This document shows positions 44,291-57,097 of a DNA stretch of 64,000 nt, one piece after another. Where the stretch lies: NCBI GenBank assembly GCA_022605405.1, contig JABYQQ010000009.1, positions 1,736,001 to 1,800,000 of the forward strand, read 5' to 3'. This stretch comes from Earliella scabrosa. Lineage: Eukaryota > Basidiomycota > Agaricomycetes > Polyporales > Polyporaceae. The notes under the pieces were generated by a model. That model was not told where the DNA came from and searched no databases. It saw only the letters and a program-made list of their open reading frames with translations. Position numbers and translations under genes: made by a program. Numbering within the stretch: the first letter of the stretch is position 1; each line of letters begins with the position of its first letter.

Positions 44291-44798
44291 GCAATGCCTC
44301 AGGCAACATGGGGGGCCGGGGTTTGCAGCTCTTCCCTACCCAGTCACCTTCGAGTATACGTCCCGCGCCATATCCCCGCGCAATATACGTCCTGCGCGTT
44401 CTACTCATGCGATCCCAGGCGTCAGCCATCGAATCCTCTCTGGACACGGGCTCCCGCCACCGTCATGCCCGGTCTCTCTCGTACCATCTTTCCGCTCACT
44501 CAACCCTCATCTATCATCCCCAGTCCCTCAGCCGCGCGTAATCTTGCTAGGCGGATGTTCGGCCGCGGTCCCCGCTCTCCTCGCACTCTTTTATGCCAAG
44601 CCGAGGGATCGCGCTCAACCTCGATCACTTCATCAGGGCAATGATATATTCACCACTCCATTCTCGTCATCCTTCGCCATGTTCCACTAACGCTTGCCAA
44701 CTTTCCCTCCCGCTTTCTTCTTCGCCCATCTTCTGCTCTCCGATCATCCACGCCTCTCCAACCACCCTCTATCGCCCTCAGTTTTCGTCCAACCTTCC
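44291..44798. other. intergenic, no gene
   Basis: Upstream of the zinc-finger gene. Open frames are short and Pro/Ser-rich. Confidence 0.4.
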
Positions 44799-46763
44799 AT
44801 GGCGTCCCTTACCCCTCCCAACCCTACGAACAAAGACTCCTCCTATTACCTACCGCATCTTCAACGCTGCCCCCGTTGTGATGACGGTCGCATCAGCCAA
44901 CCGCTCGTCAGCAGCGGGGCCAAAGATCCCAAACGCAAAGGCCACCTTTACCAAGTGGTCAGTGGTTCCATTTACCGTCGTTCCCTGCTTCTCTCACCCC
45001 TCTCTCACCTGCTGCAGTGCCTGATGCTCCGCCCCGGTTCCCTCGACAACTGTCCGAACTTCGTGTGGCTCTCTAACTCTGCGAGCGCCCCCTCTGACAC
45101 GCCTAGGACTACGGACACTTTCCTGGCCTGTCCCAGCGTAGCGTGCCAGCAACTCTCAGCACCTCGTCGCATCAACCAGGATTGCACCTTTCGCCTGTGC
45201 TCGGGCTGCTGCAAATCACTTCACCAAGATCTCCATGTCCGCGCCTGCAAAGTTTGGTCGCATAACCACGCTCCTAGCAACGCACCTCGTACGTCTCTCC
45301 ACTCCTGCCCTCTCAATTCCTCGTCCAACTCCCACTGCTAGCCCGCCGTCGCGGCGTCCAGGCACCTCGTTCCGCTCTCACAAGCGCCCCACTGCCGGGC
45401 GTCCCGGCCGCCGCTGCTTCCGCGCCGCCTGACACGTCGTCCGTTGGCGCGTCAACGTCTACCCCCTTCAAGGGGGTCAAAATCTCGATCTCTCCACCCT
45501 ATGTTCAACGACTGGTCGCCATGGAGATTGAAGAGCGCCAGCGGAACGAACGGCTCACTCGCGCGCACTCTGCCTCCGCTGACGAGTCACTTCGGGTGAT
45601 GGTGTATTGGCATTCTAAGGTATGTCTTGCGCTTTCAGTGCCCTTCTCTCCGGGGCGGCCGTGCTCACAGGTGCTCACCCGCTTCATCCAGAACGGCGAT
45701 GCCCCGGACATCATTCCGGTCGACATCGATCCGGCAGTGTGGCCGAAGTTTCAGCCGGGTGACTCCGCGGAGCTCGTGGCGCGTTTCAAGGTCGACACCG
45801 AACGATATCAATACTTCGATTGGAAACTTTACGCCTGGGTATCCGCCTCGGCGCTCTGTGGCCCGCGCAACGTCGTCACGGCCGGCGAACTTCACTATCG
45901 CTCTCTCGGAGTTGAGTACGGGCCGAACATGCCCGGCTGCGACCCGACTCCAGACCACCCCTCCCACCTGACGCCTCGCGCCAACCGGAATTTCGGGTAC
46001 CTTCAACAGCAGGCTTCCATGTCGGTCGCGGGTTCGCCCAGTTCCTCGGTACCTGGAACTCCGTCCTCAAGTGGTCATGTCTCGTTGTCGTCCTCCCCGG
46101 GCGCGCATTCATGGGCCTCCAGTCTGCCACCCACGCCGTCCTCCCTCTACTCACCTCTGTCGTTGCCGGCAACGGGGTACACAGACCTCAGCACCCCGTC
46201 GTTGACGCCGCAGGGCTCCCTTGGTGCCTCTCAATCTGCCACCGCTCGGGAGCACGGCCCGGCGCCCTCCCACCCTTCCCTCCCCCCCCCGCTCGACCGA
46301 TCCGGGGGAAGCTCTCGCGGCCCCGCCCTTCCCGTCCTCCCTCTCGAACACACCGTCTGGCCATCGCGTCGACCCCGAGACCTCGCCGGCCGGGTTGGAC
46401 ACGAGTGGCCGCACCCCAGCCATCGCCCCTCTGCCGTCGCTGCTCTCGGCCGCCGCGTCGGCTGCTCTCGCCGACGTGTCGCAACCCCCTCCCGAGGGCC
46501 CGCACGGCTGGCCTTTGCGCTATTTCATTGACATGGCCCTCGGGTTCCAAGAGATGCGACGCCTCCAGGACAATGGTGTAGGCAAGCAAGCCGCTTTTGA
46601 ACAGGCGTTCGGCCGCCCTAGGGTTCACAACACCTTTTATGGAAACTACCGGGCGTATGTTGCGGCTGAGAAGACGCCTGGAGTTGTTCAGCGCTGGATG
46701 GCATACGGGCGCACGCAGGCTGGGTTGTGGTCTAACTTCTACAAACAGTTCCGCACACGTTGA
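44799..46763 (+). CDS. zinc-finger multidomain protein of accessory type
   Basis: A multi-exon gene. Exon 1 (MASLTPPNPTNKDSSYYLPH) carries a GRF-like zinc knuckle: CPRCDDGRI, then DPKRKGHLYQ, a 63-nt intron, and CLMLRPGSLDNC. A second Cys cluster follows (CPSVACQQLSAPRRINQDC, then LCSGCCKSLHQDLHVRACKVW). A later exon from about 45521 reads MEIEERQRNERLTRAHS, then, after an intron at about 45620-45670, VLTRFIQNGDAPDIIPVDID and YQYFDWKLYAWVSA. A long Ser/Pro-rich linker precedes the last exon (about 46470-46763: GWPLRYFIDMALGFQEMRRL, VVQRWMAYGRTQAGLW). Exons between 45290 and 45520 are unresolved. Proteins of this style are multicopy in Agaricomycetes and often travel with transposons. The function is unknown. 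Confidence 0.6.
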
Positions 46764-47699
46764 ATGGGTGCAATGGGCGACGCGGCGTGCGCCTATTCGC
46801 CATCATTGCACAGTACCGCGTGTGCGCGGACCGCGCGTGGCCCGTGGGCGTTCGGGGAGCTACTTGGTTATGTGTATACATCATTGCCGCGCCTATCTAT
46901 GTTTGTCTTGATGTGTCTCCATCGCCCTCGCTTCGTGGGCATTGCCCTCCCTCCTCCTCCTCGCGTGTAATCTACTGGCGGCTTGCGACGCAATATGACC
47001 ATTCAGGTACACTTGTCCCACTCGTGCGACGTGTTTGCCACTCGTGATGGTGAACTTCTCGCGTGCCCATAGCGCGCGTTGGGTTCATCGATGAGCGTGC
47101 CCTTGTGTTGTTGCACCCAAGGCGTTAACGTCGGCTAAATGCCTCTTCGCATCACTGGTGGCGCTGCCGTGGGAGGCGCTTGGCAATGGGCGCGGTACAC
47201 CGCTGGCCGTGGAGCCACTCTTAGGCGTTTCCATCCTCGTTCAACTCCCTTACACTATGCGGGCGGTCATTGCGGCTGGCAGCAGCTTTATACTCTTGGG
47301 GCACATATGCAGACCATGGTCTAGTCTCGCACTGACCTGTACGATGATGTGACCGCACTCCAAAGCCACAGTACCGGCCGAAGGTTTTCATCATCGCCCG
47401 CTATCGCTCCCCCGGGGCCTGAGGTTCCATATCAGAGCCCAGGCGCGCAGTCGATCCTCGCGCACGCGATATCCCGACGTTCGCTCCATTTGCTTTTGGT
47501 TCTCGTCCTCGCCGCTCAATTCTGCTCTCCTTTCTCTGCAACGAGACTTCCTCTCCCTTCCCCACCATGCCGTCCGGACGCTCAGTACTAGGTGTACAGA
47601 CCTTGTGAGCACGCTCCCTTCTCCTCCGTGTCCACGTCCCCAAACTCACCAGTGCCACCGCAGGAGCACGTTGGGCGATGATGCGTTGCGGGTACGCAG
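46764..47699. other. intergenic, no gene supported
   Basis: Short frames only. The 5' exon of paralogue A probably lies at its right edge. Confidence 0.35.
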
Positions 47700-50281
47700 G
47701 GTCGTATCCGGGCTGGCAATGGCTACTTATTTTTGGCATCCCTTCAGAAGCTGTTACGGACTTGGGTCAAGAAACCTAACACGATCAACCTAGTTCCAGA
47801 CGGGGAACCGCTCGTGTTGCGGGCAATCCAGGAGGGCCTGAGTGTGCTTTGGGATCGTGTTTCCGCATGGCATGCCGTCGGGGAGGTCCCCAGCCGCAAA
47901 GTGCCCCAAGGCGAGGCCAGACGCGCTTGGCTGGTCGACGTGGAGGTGTATGCCTACGTGAGGGATGGCGCGATCAAGATCCCCGCCCCGTCGGTGCGTG
48001 CTTACTGTCGATAGGCATCCAGACTTGCGCCGCTGAGGACTCCGCAGCGCTCCCCTTCAATGTCGCCTTTGACCGAGTTCGACCGCGATGAGGATGGTAG
48101 TACGGTACCACCTCCTTCGTCATCTGGCGAGATCACCGGACCCCGAGAGAGGCACAGGTGCGTCCTGCACTCAATCGGTCCACCATGCATCCTCACACTT
48201 GTATGGCTCAGCCCCCCAGCCGCGCCAGAGGGACTCGTCGCCCCGCCAAGAGTACGCGTCCAAGGCGCTCGCGCGCAGTCTTGTCCCCCCAAGGTCATCA
48301 TTCCGAGGGCGTTGGAACTCACACTTGTCGCGTACGTGCCTCCCCACGCCCCATCAAATTCGTTCACCCTATCTCATATGTTCGTGCGCGACGCAGACCT
48401 CCTGGCAGCCGACCCCGGCCCGAACACGACCGCAAGAGCCCGCCAGCTTCTTCCTCATCTCGCGGGCAGGGTGCTCAACATGCTGCTCGCAACCCCGCTC
48501 TCACGCTTGCGACTTCAGGTCGTTTGCATCAGAGCAGTGTCCGAAGCCCACATTCGGATGTCGATTTCGAGGATGCCACCCCTGATCGCAATGACGATGA
48601 CACCGACGCGGCGGGGTCGCCCGAGCGGTTCTCGCTGAGTCCCTCCTTCGTCGATGAGTACGCTCATGGTTTGGAGCAACATCTCGCACATTGTCAGCCA
48701 GGGCCGAAACCTTTGCCCGCGGATACTTTGCTCGATAAGGCTCTCCGCGCCTGTGGTTACGTATGTGTTGATCAGTTGATCAAGTGCGCTTGGGCTGACA
48801 GGGGATCGGCAGGATGCAGAATACGCCCAAGCCGAGTGGGGGGAGGCGGCGACAGCGGAGGACGGCGACGATGAGGTGGGTGGTTGGTACTAGCCCCTGG
48901 TGCCTTCCAGCACGCATGCTAATCACATGCACATCCGCCAGTTCATCTGGGAGTGCGACGTGGATGTCGTGGCAAGCGGCGTGGATTGGCGAGGAGATTC
49001 CCGCGGGGGCCGGCGCCGTGGGGGATTGCTCAAGGGTCTCCCAATGCGTTATTACCTTCGGGACCATTACGTCGCGGTGGACCCTGATGTGCTGGTGGAC
49101 GAGTTGGCGCGAGTCCTTATAGGCCATGACAGTGCGTATTGCAGACGTTCCCGCCTCCTTGCTATCGTCTAACGCCCTATCCAGGCGAGTTGTACATTTC
49201 GGTGCCTATGCGCGTGGATGAAGAGGATTCATATGAGAAACTGGCAGTTATCACCGATGCCGATGGCCTCGAGCTCCTCGCAGAGCATGAGATTCCCCTT
49301 CGCCCCCTCGACGCGAGTCAACGGCCGCCCCACCTGCGCAACGCGCACTTCGCGATCGACTTGGAAATCCACCCGGTGGTCGCCGCGAAGGTCCGGAACA
49401 GCGGTCGCTCGACCACGAGCGTGCGCGATCGCTCCGAAAGCGACCGAGATGACGAACTCGGGCGCCCGGCGTTGCACACCTACGCGCAACGTCACAAACG
49501 TCGGGGTGACAGCGAGACGTCGCGCAGCCGTTCGCCTGAGCGCCATCACAGCAAACGTCACCGCGCCGGATCGACCGGCTCGTCTCACCGCCAGTCATCG
49601 ACGGGTGCCACCTTCCAAGGCGTTTTGAGGTGGATCGAACAAGCGGAGGGCGGGCGGTTTCAGTCCATGCCCGCCGTGCAGGAGATGCGTCAGGCAGGAG
49701 GTACGAAATCGCACGAGGTTCGCCCTCTGTTGCGGTGGTCAAAGGCCGTTGCAATGATCGTGGACCTGGGACAAACGGACGACCGTGCTGACCACCCCGC
49801 CAAGCACGTCAAAATCACGCAGGACCACGTCGGCGCGTTCATCTCTCGCGGCCCTGAGTGGGTCGGGCAAGCAACGCAAGTGCGCCGCCTGTACGACCTT
49901 CATCGCCACAACGAGAGCGTTCGGGCCGAGATCAAGCGGTTGGAGGAACTGCACCACCCCGTCGGCATGAAGAGGCTTCTTCAGCTCCTCAAATGGTGCG
50001 TGAAGTCGCCCGAGGCACGCGGCCCTCACCCCCTGTTGAACACACTGCCCGCCGCGGCTTTGGCTCCCCCCCCTAAGCGCTCTATCAAGGCACGTGCGCG
50101 TTCCTCATCAAGCGAGGCTGACAGCAGCACTTCGTCGACCTCGGCTCAGGACGACGACCATCCCGGAGGTTGTATTCCGGGGGCTGGCCTCGGGCCGCGC
50201 CCGCTTGCAAACCCTGGATCAGACTCTGAGGGGGAAGGCGCGTCGGACGTCGGGTACGAGTCATGGGGAGGTCTGTCTTAG
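47700..50281 (+). CDS. paralogue A: multi-exon protein of unknown function
   Basis: After a CCCTTCAG splice site near 47748 the first clear exon reads KLLRTWVKKPN, LVLRAIQEGLSVLWDRVSAW and DVEVYAYVRDGAIKIPAPS. Later exons give FIWECDVDVVASGVDW and MRYYLRDHYVAVDPDVLVDE (48920-49130), then, after an intron at about 49135-49185, GELYISVPMRVDEE. The last exon to 50281 has an Arg/Ser/His-rich stretch (49400-49610), then VLRWIEQAEGGRFQSM, GAFISRGPEWVGQATQVRRL, a helical LHRHNESVRAEIKRLEELHH and KRLLQLLKWCVKSP, and a Ser/Asp-rich end. Exons between 48010 and 48920 are uncertain. The exon order matches paralogue B at 55.0-57.1 kb. No known domain. Confidence 0.6.
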
Positions 50282-50856
50282 GAGGTCTGTCTTAGTCTAT
50301 GCGTGCTTCATAATGACAAGAGTATCGCGGGAGCCCCAGCGAGACCATGGCGTCTCACCATCTGAACTCGTAGGATATGCCGCCGCGGCCCCGCGCCGAT
50401 GCGTGTCGATGCAGCCATCGGGACTGAATGACGTCATATCGCCGTCCGCAGCTACGATCGGGTCGCGGGCGACTTTCGGTCCAAGGGTTCGAGAGGCGTG
50501 GGCGTGTGCAGACCACCATGAAGAGAACGGGGTCCCTCATCTGACTGCGGACGATTACATGTGGTTATACCCCGATCCACGCACTCGCAGCGGGGTCACT
50601 GCGACTCCCTCCGCGCATGCGGCACAGCCAAAGCCGCCTCAAGACCAGGGACGGGGTGCAGCGCAGGTTGAGCGTCGCGCTACAGCCATATGCATTTTCG
50701 CAGCGGGTCTTACAGTACTATCGTCCTACGCTCTCGACTCTCCCGCCACGCCTCTCGGTCCTCTGGCCACATTCCTGCGTAGTCATCGGGCCAGGTTTGG
50801 ACAATCCCCGGCTGTGAGCGCGACGCATCAGTTTGGACCGCACTCGCGCTTTCAGC
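50282..50856. other. intergenic between converging genes
   Basis: No coding signal beyond short frames. It is the 3' flank of paralogue A and of the minus-strand hypothetical. Confidence 0.4.
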
Positions 50857-51497
50857 TTATGGGCCGCTTACCGGCAATGTGCCCACCGCCCAAGCCATGA
50901 GGGCCCATATGCGTGAGCTGTTGCTCAGCCCTCTCGATTGTGCTACCCGCACTGCCTCGCGGGCGAAGAGATCCCATTCAAAATCTAGGTCGAGCTCGTC
51001 GCGTGAATCCAGAGGTCGGGCGAAGTACCTCAGGACATCTTCGAGCGCGGGTAGATAGCACTCCACATGCGTAGGCAGTCGGTCCATGGTCTGTGGGAGT
51101 TGCACCTGCCACTCCGCGCATTCGCACCGGGTTCTGGGTAAGGGAGTCTCCACAAGGTGTCAGGTTTTACGAAGTCATGAAATTGGCGTGGATTAATTAC
51201 CGTAACAGTCTCCCAGTTCAGTGCGTCTTCCGGGTCAACGTGTTCGCCAGGCAACGGCGCAGACGCTTCCACCCAGATCGCACCGATGTGCAAATCATCC
51301 ACGTCCACGCTCGGATCGACCACGAGAGTCACCTCGGGCTCCCGCGGTCTTGTAGTCCAATCGCCTCCTTCTGGCTCCCCCCATCCCCCACCCCAGTTCG
51401 CCCATACATCGTCCCAGCCTCCCTCGGGCGTCGTACAGTACGCCGTGGAATCCCAAGAGGAGCTGGAGTCGCTGTCAGACGAGTGATCGGACATCAT
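50857..51497 (-). CDS. hypothetical protein
   Basis: Probable two-exon gene. Exon 1 starts MMSDHSSDSDSSSSWDSTAY, with a Trp/Gly/Glu-rich stretch (WDDVWANWGGGWGEPEGGDW), then TLVVDPSVDVDDLHIGAIWV and QFHDFVKPDTL. A GTGGAG-to-CACAG intron of about 70 nt ends near 51090. Exon 2 reads TMDRLPTHVECYLPALEDVL, DELDLDFEWDLFAREAVRVA and IWALMAWAVGTLPVSGP. No family recognised. Confidence 0.5.
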
Positions 51498-52073
51498 GGC
51501 GTCGCGCTGGAGCAGAGTGAGCTCAGAGAGAGGGGAGCAGCATCCAAAACGTCCTACAATCTCACGGGTGCGGTGCAGGAGGACCTTCGGACCGTCAGGC
51601 CGACCACCGCGCGCACAATGCGTGCCAAGAGCGCCGAGGACGCCGACTGGAGCAAAGCGGTTGCTCGAGTCACGATCTCGATCAGCAGCGCGTGGCCAGA
51701 ATTCCGTGCCTGAATGGCGGGCCGGGGGGGGGGCATACCATGCCCCCTCGCATGCTCGCTGTGGGCGACTGTATATCAACTCTGTGTGATAGCCTGGGCC
51801 AAGCCCGGCGTCGTCGCGGGCGCGGGGGTCGGCTGTGTCTGCGTGCGGTGTTCATTGTGCCGACCTTGTCTGCGCCGGTCGCCACGGTCGAGGTGGATGA
51901 AGGGGTGGCGGTGTTCCCAGCGGCCGATCCGCAGCACGAAGCTCGCCGACGGGCCGGGGTTAACACGCATCTGTACGATATCGGTGATGGTTCTGACAAT
52001 CAGCCATGGCCCTGATTGTGACCATATACGGCATCACAGCTCAAAGTGTGCGTTGCTCTGTGCCATAGCCCAC
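51498..52073. other. intergenic, no gene supported
   Basis: Frames on both strands are short. It includes the promoter of the hypothetical gene to the left. Confidence 0.35.
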
Positions 52074-53095
52074 TCAGCGCGGGCTCGGGCTCGAACAACT
52101 ATCGCCACAGGGCACCTTCATATAATGCTCGGGATCAATATAAGTCCTATCGTACAGGTCAGCGGGCGCGCGCGGATGCGACAGGGTAGGTGCACGCACA
52201 GGGTGGTAGCAATGCAGCATGCTCCCGACCTCAGCCAGATGCGCCTCTCCGCGAATTTGAGACCCCAACACAAACCCGTCCAACAGTCGCGCGTGAAATC
52301 GATGCCAATCCGCCATGGTGAGCACTCGTTGCGAGGGTAAGGAAAAGGTCCGAAGAAACTGGCAGATGGCCAGGAGGGATCGGCGTTGTTCCGGCTCCAA
52401 GTCCGGGAAATCGAAATCATGGCCCCTCGCGCCTCGTAACCAACGTCGAAATCGGGGGATGCATCCAATGACATCGTACCCATGCTGAGGAACGACGAGC
52501 TAGGTGGTAGCGTGGTGGTGAGCGGGGAGCTGCATGTTCTCGCCAAGGAATGGGATGCATGCCTTCGTCATGATCATTTCACCATGGCCAATTCGAGGCC
52601 CAAACAGCCTGACCTCATACGTCAGCGTTGAGTTAGGGCCGTCGGGATCTGGGTCTCCAGCCGCCAGCCATATCTGCGGCCGAATCCAGGGACGAGCGAT
52701 ACCGCGGGTAGCGGTGGGCCCCCCAAAGGTGTCGGGTGTCCAATCAAAGGGCTGAACATCCGGCGAGAGTATTGGCGAGGCGACGCGTGGGGGCATGGCG
52801 AGTGAGCAGTGAGGAGTTGTGGTCGAGCGACAACAGCGTCCAGCTCTCAAGTGTCCGGGTAATCAGCTCCTTCGGCGGGCGGGATGAACCCATCATGCGA
52901 CGCCATCAAATCCGATATCCATTCCAGCCCGGTCGTCAGCAAGCTTGGCGTCCATTGGCGACCCCCAATAATATTCCCTGCGTCGCGCGGTAGGGTCAAG
53001 GGAACGGTGGGCGGTGCTCCTTGGAAGACCCATCGAATTTCTGCGCTCGATGTGTAATGGGCCCGACGTCCTGGCGTGCCGCTAGGCGGCCTCAC
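52074..53095 (-). CDS. hypothetical multi-exon protein
   Basis: Likely exons: 53095-52850 (GAPPTVPLTLPRDAGNIIGG, WISDLMASHDGFIPPAEGAD), about 52760-52510 (FDWTPDTFGGPTATRG, RPQIWLAAGDPDPDG, LTYEVRLFGPRIGHGEMIM), and about 52420-52074 (DFDFPDLEPEQRRSLLAICQ, DWHRFHARLLDGFVLGSQI). Splice sites are not fixed. No known domain. It sits among other minus-strand accessory genes. Confidence 0.45.
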
Positions 53096-53460
53096 TTGGG
53101 ACCGGTTGTGTCACGCCTAGGACATTTCGTAGGCATGAACATTGGATGAGCGAAGACAGTACACAGGCAGAGACAGTGGTACATGACGTCGGAAACTAGG
53201 TGGTGTGGGCGCCGCTTCAGGAGTGCGCCAGACGATCAATTCTGTCTACCCCGCGGAGACGATTGCAGGCGGCCCCATCCGAAGCGTGCGTCCTGCCCGG
53301 GGGCTGCTTGTCCCAGTTGTCGATGAAGTTCGTCACACCGTAGTGGTGTCCTGTGACGTCGCACGGGCACCCTTCCGAGCACACAGCCACGCCACGACAT
53401 GTCTGGCGACAGCGAGGGATGGGACTGTCAGCCCATGCCGAGGAGATATCACAGGGGAAA

Positions 53461-54421
53461 TCAGCTTACATCAAGACCCTCGTGCGACAACGGTCCCAAA
53501 GGGTCTCCGAACTCGCAAAGTCCAGATGACGTTCGGGGTCTTTTCCTCTCGGAGCCCGAACACGCGCGCGATCCGGGTTCTGGATCCATCCCTCGGCTCA
53601 AGGGTCGGCCATATGTGGGCGTGTCAGCAGACGGATAACGTCTCGAACTTGCCGTCGGCCCAGGGCAGTGGCAGTCTCGCAGATCGTCCCTCAGCCACGA
53701 TATCTGGGCCTCCATTCCTCGCACCCTGACGCCCACCCCTTCCAACGCCTCGCGCACCCGCCGGTGGTGCTCTCCCAGACCTTGCAGTGCCTGCCCCAAC
53801 CTCACATTCTGTTCCGCCAACATCTGCACGGTAGATTGCAAAGTTCGATACAGATTGGGGACCTCTAGGTCGTCAGGGGAGGCGTTGACGCCTGTAGAGC
53901 ATCGTATCGTCGTTACGCGGAGCGCGTGTAAGAGGTCACTTACCGCCAAGGTAGCTGCACCCTAAACGATTCGCATTACAACGGCGGCATCCAATGGTAC
54001 GCCGGTTCGTCGTACACTGATCCGCCATTCCAGCCTGCGCGCACTGGATGCACGACTTCTTGCCAGGCGCCAGCGTCGCAGGCACCACCTGCGTGTCTGA
54101 GCAGTCCGGGGTGAACGTCGGTTCTGATTGGGCGGGCGAGATTAAGGTCGAGCAGGGTGCCGGGGCCGTCGTCGTTCCCAGCAGCGACGGGTGCAGTGGC
54201 GGATTTTGGCATGGTTGGTTCAAATCCATGGGTGGAGTCAAGAGAGTGGGTGAGCGAGCCATGAAAGAATACTGCGAAGAATCCATCGTGTACGCATACC
54301 CACAGGAGGACGAAGCCAGGGGTGTAGCTACGGAGTCGGGGCGCCCCTGGACTTGCTGCAGTAGACACCGCTTCATACTCCGCGCAATGAAGTTGAAGCG
54401 CCGCCTGGACTGCCCGAGCAT
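53461..54421 (-). CDS. Cys-cluster / coiled-coil protein
   Basis: Exon 1 (54421 to about 53938) encodes a Ser/Pro/Thr-rich part, then a Cys cluster SCIQCAQAGMADQC-TTNRRTIGCRRCNANRLGCS, ending GGK at a GTAAGT-like site. Exon 2 (about 53949-53461) encodes LYRTLQSTVQMLAEQNVRLG and then REALEGVGVRVRGMEAQISW, which should form a coiled coil, then a polar tail. C-x2-C...C-x2-C clusters followed by a coiled coil are common in multicopy accessory proteins of Agaricomycetes. DNA binding is possible but unproven. Confidence 0.55.
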
Positions 54422-54988
54422 CTGGGCCTAGGCTGCCCTGTAACGGTGCTCACGCGTCCGCCCCTCCTACTTAGTACCTGCTCGGGTCATTTCTCCAACA
54501 TGCTTGGACCTGGCTGCTGTCTAACTGCCAGTGAGTGGCCACGGTTGGCCGAAGTATTGTCGCATTACTAACTACGAATCAAGTGGCGGCCTCGACAGAG
54601 GCAACAGTGAAAACCGTGCATCTTCTGGCGACGCAACTGTCGCCCATCGCCACCCATCCCAAACCGGGACGATGTCAATCTCGTGTCGATTGCTGGCGGT
54701 GACCCAAACGACCGTGGATCACCGACTATCTCGCTAAAACTGATCGCGCCAGGTAGCCCGAGATGCCTTGGGCGCTTGCGCTACTCCGCCATTAGTGCCT
54801 TTAAGAGAGGCTCCAGGGCACGACCGCCCCTCGCTCTCCCAACACGCCATCGCCTTTCGACGGCCCCATCAAGGACTGTCCCCTCCCCTCTCGCAGCCGT
54901 ACCTCGCCTACATCCTCCGACCCCCACGTTCCAATGAGCGCCTCCCTGCGTCGTACCCGCCTTAACGCGGACGATCTGTGAGTGAACC

Positions 54989-57097
54989 ATGTTGGCCCGA
55001 CAAGCATCCCAGCCGATGACCTTCCCGTTGCAGAGCCCGACTTACCATGACCTCCATCCGAGTAATTACACCCTTCCACCGCACATACGAACGTCGCTGT
55101 TGACCCACACTCCTTTCCAGAGCCTCATTGAAGCCTGGGACGCCCGCCCGCAGGTCAGAGCACAGAAGTTTCGGTCAGAGGACCTCGACGAAGCGAAGGG
55201 CTATGTGCTCTCGAAAGAGATCTCGGTTGATTGGGCGCAGGTGCTGGTTTGGGTGTTGCGACAGGAAGACCCGACCCTGCCGCCTATGGGCTCCTCACCT
55301 GTCCTGTGGACTGTCGACAAGGTTGCCTACCGGCTCGTGCGTCAAGGGCAACTCCGAATCCCACAGACAGTTGTATGTCATCCTGACCCTACCCAGACGG
55401 CACAACCCCCTCACCTCCTCGTTTACACCCAGATTGCTGAACTCACGGCGCCCACGCCGGAGACCGCTGCTAACCCTCGGGATGAGCCAGCCCCCGAGCA
55501 CCAAGCACCCGGTTCGCCCATGGTACGCCCGGTGACTCCTCCGTGACCCTTCCTGGATAACACTCAGCTGTTTCGCAAACCAGGACGCGCCAAACGTTGA
55601 CGTCCGTGCGCCCGAGCCACCGCGGTCCCCGGGGTCCTGGGTCATAGGGACTGCGACAGACGGTCGGAAGGCTCAGGTGTTGCAGGTCCATGGGTTCGTG
55701 AGTGTGGTCATTTGGTCGACGAGGATGCCGCCTGTTTGACTGGGTGTGCCCACAGTTGGACCCCGACTACGAGGACACTGCGGAGAACTCTGGAGAGGAT
55801 CTCTCGTCAGACACGTCCGAAGCGTCAGACGACTGGGATATCGCGAGCGCAGACTCCATCCCGGAGCACCGCGCAGGAGCGCAAGGCAATCGAGCGCGCC
55901 GAGGGCTGGCGGTGAGTTAGGCAACCTGCAATCATACCTCGGGCGTGCGCTGAACTGGCACTGCCCCATGCAGCGACGGGTCCCTCTCCTGGCCCCGCCG
56001 GGAGCCGCCGAGTGGCCGTCAGACGAGGAATTGCATGGGCATGCGCCTGTCGCCTTGTTTGGGAGGGATCATCGTCGCGACGCGCAGAACGGCACTTTCT
56101 TCTTTGTGCCCCTCTCGGCTGTGCCAGTGCGCTACCTCCCTGGACGCGAAGGATTCAAAATCCCGGCGGACGTACTCGCGCAGACCTTTGCGCAGTCTCT
56201 CATCGGGCGCGGAGGTACGCTCCATGCCAACCTACCCCGTGCCGCCGTCTGACCGGGCCAATAGGCAACACGTACCTCAGCATCCCAATGCTTGCGGGCG
56301 GCGTGGAGTGGAATCGACCCTTTGCCGCGATCGACGCGCGCGGCTTGATCCGTCTCGCGAAGGAAGCAGGGTATGTGCGAGCCGTCGTCATTCCTGAGGG
56401 GGTGCTGCCAGAGGGGGTCCCTGCGGGTGACTTTGCTGTGGAATTGAGACTAGACGCGGTGAGCGAAAGGACACATTGAAACTCGAAGAGGGGGTCTGAC
56501 GCCTTTCGCCAGCCTGCTGTGCCTCTGGACCATGCGAAGTGGGAGGCGGAGCAGCGCAAGCAGCAGCCGATTGAGATTGATGACTCTGATGACGACGTCG
56601 TCCTCTTGCCTGGCCCCCCTCGCCAGCTCTCCACCGCAGTCGACGACGAAGCGACGACGCGCGCGTACCTCCAGTACGTCGACGAGTTCAACGACGGTGA
56701 ATTCAAGCACCACCCCGTCGTCGCCCACATCCGCACCACTGCTGCGAAGCATCGCCCCACCGCCCTCCCTCGCGTCCTCGAGTGGATCAACGTCGTCAGA
56801 GACCTCCTGGATCTCGAATTCATCGCGGAGCTTGCTGATCCAACACAATCGGAGGACGGACAGTCTCCGGCCCCCGAGGGGAACGAGCAGCTCGTCGTTG
56901 TCGAACCCATCACAGCGGAGATCGTCGGGAGGTATCTAGGGCGCCGGTCTGGGTGGGTTCGCGAATGCGTGGAATGTCACGTTATCCTGACTGCGCACGA
57001 GGACGACGCGCATTTGGCGGAGGTCCTCGAGGAACTTAAGTATACCCCTGTCACAGTTCACACCCTGCTTCGATCTTTGCGCGCCGCTTTTCCGTGA
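54989..57097 (+). CDS. paralogue B: multi-exon protein of unknown function
   Basis: After a CTTTCCAG splice site near 55118 the exon reads SLIEAWDARPQVRAQKF, VDWAQVLVWVLRQEDP and VAYRLVRQGQLRIPQTV. This is colinear with paralogue A, and a splice site occurs at the same place. Next exons carry VWLVWPQLDP-type acidic text (55712-55900). Then come FFFVPLSAVPVRYLPG and FKIPADVLAQTFAQSL (to about 56215), an intron, and GNTYLSIPMLAGGVEW (56266-56460). The last exon (56519-57097) has an acidic DDSDDDVVLL stretch, VLEWINVVRDLLDLEF, VGRYLGRRSGWVRECVECHV and VLEELKYTPVTVHTLLRSLR, matching A's C-terminus. It lacks A's basic Ser/Arg insert. No known function. Confidence 0.6.
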
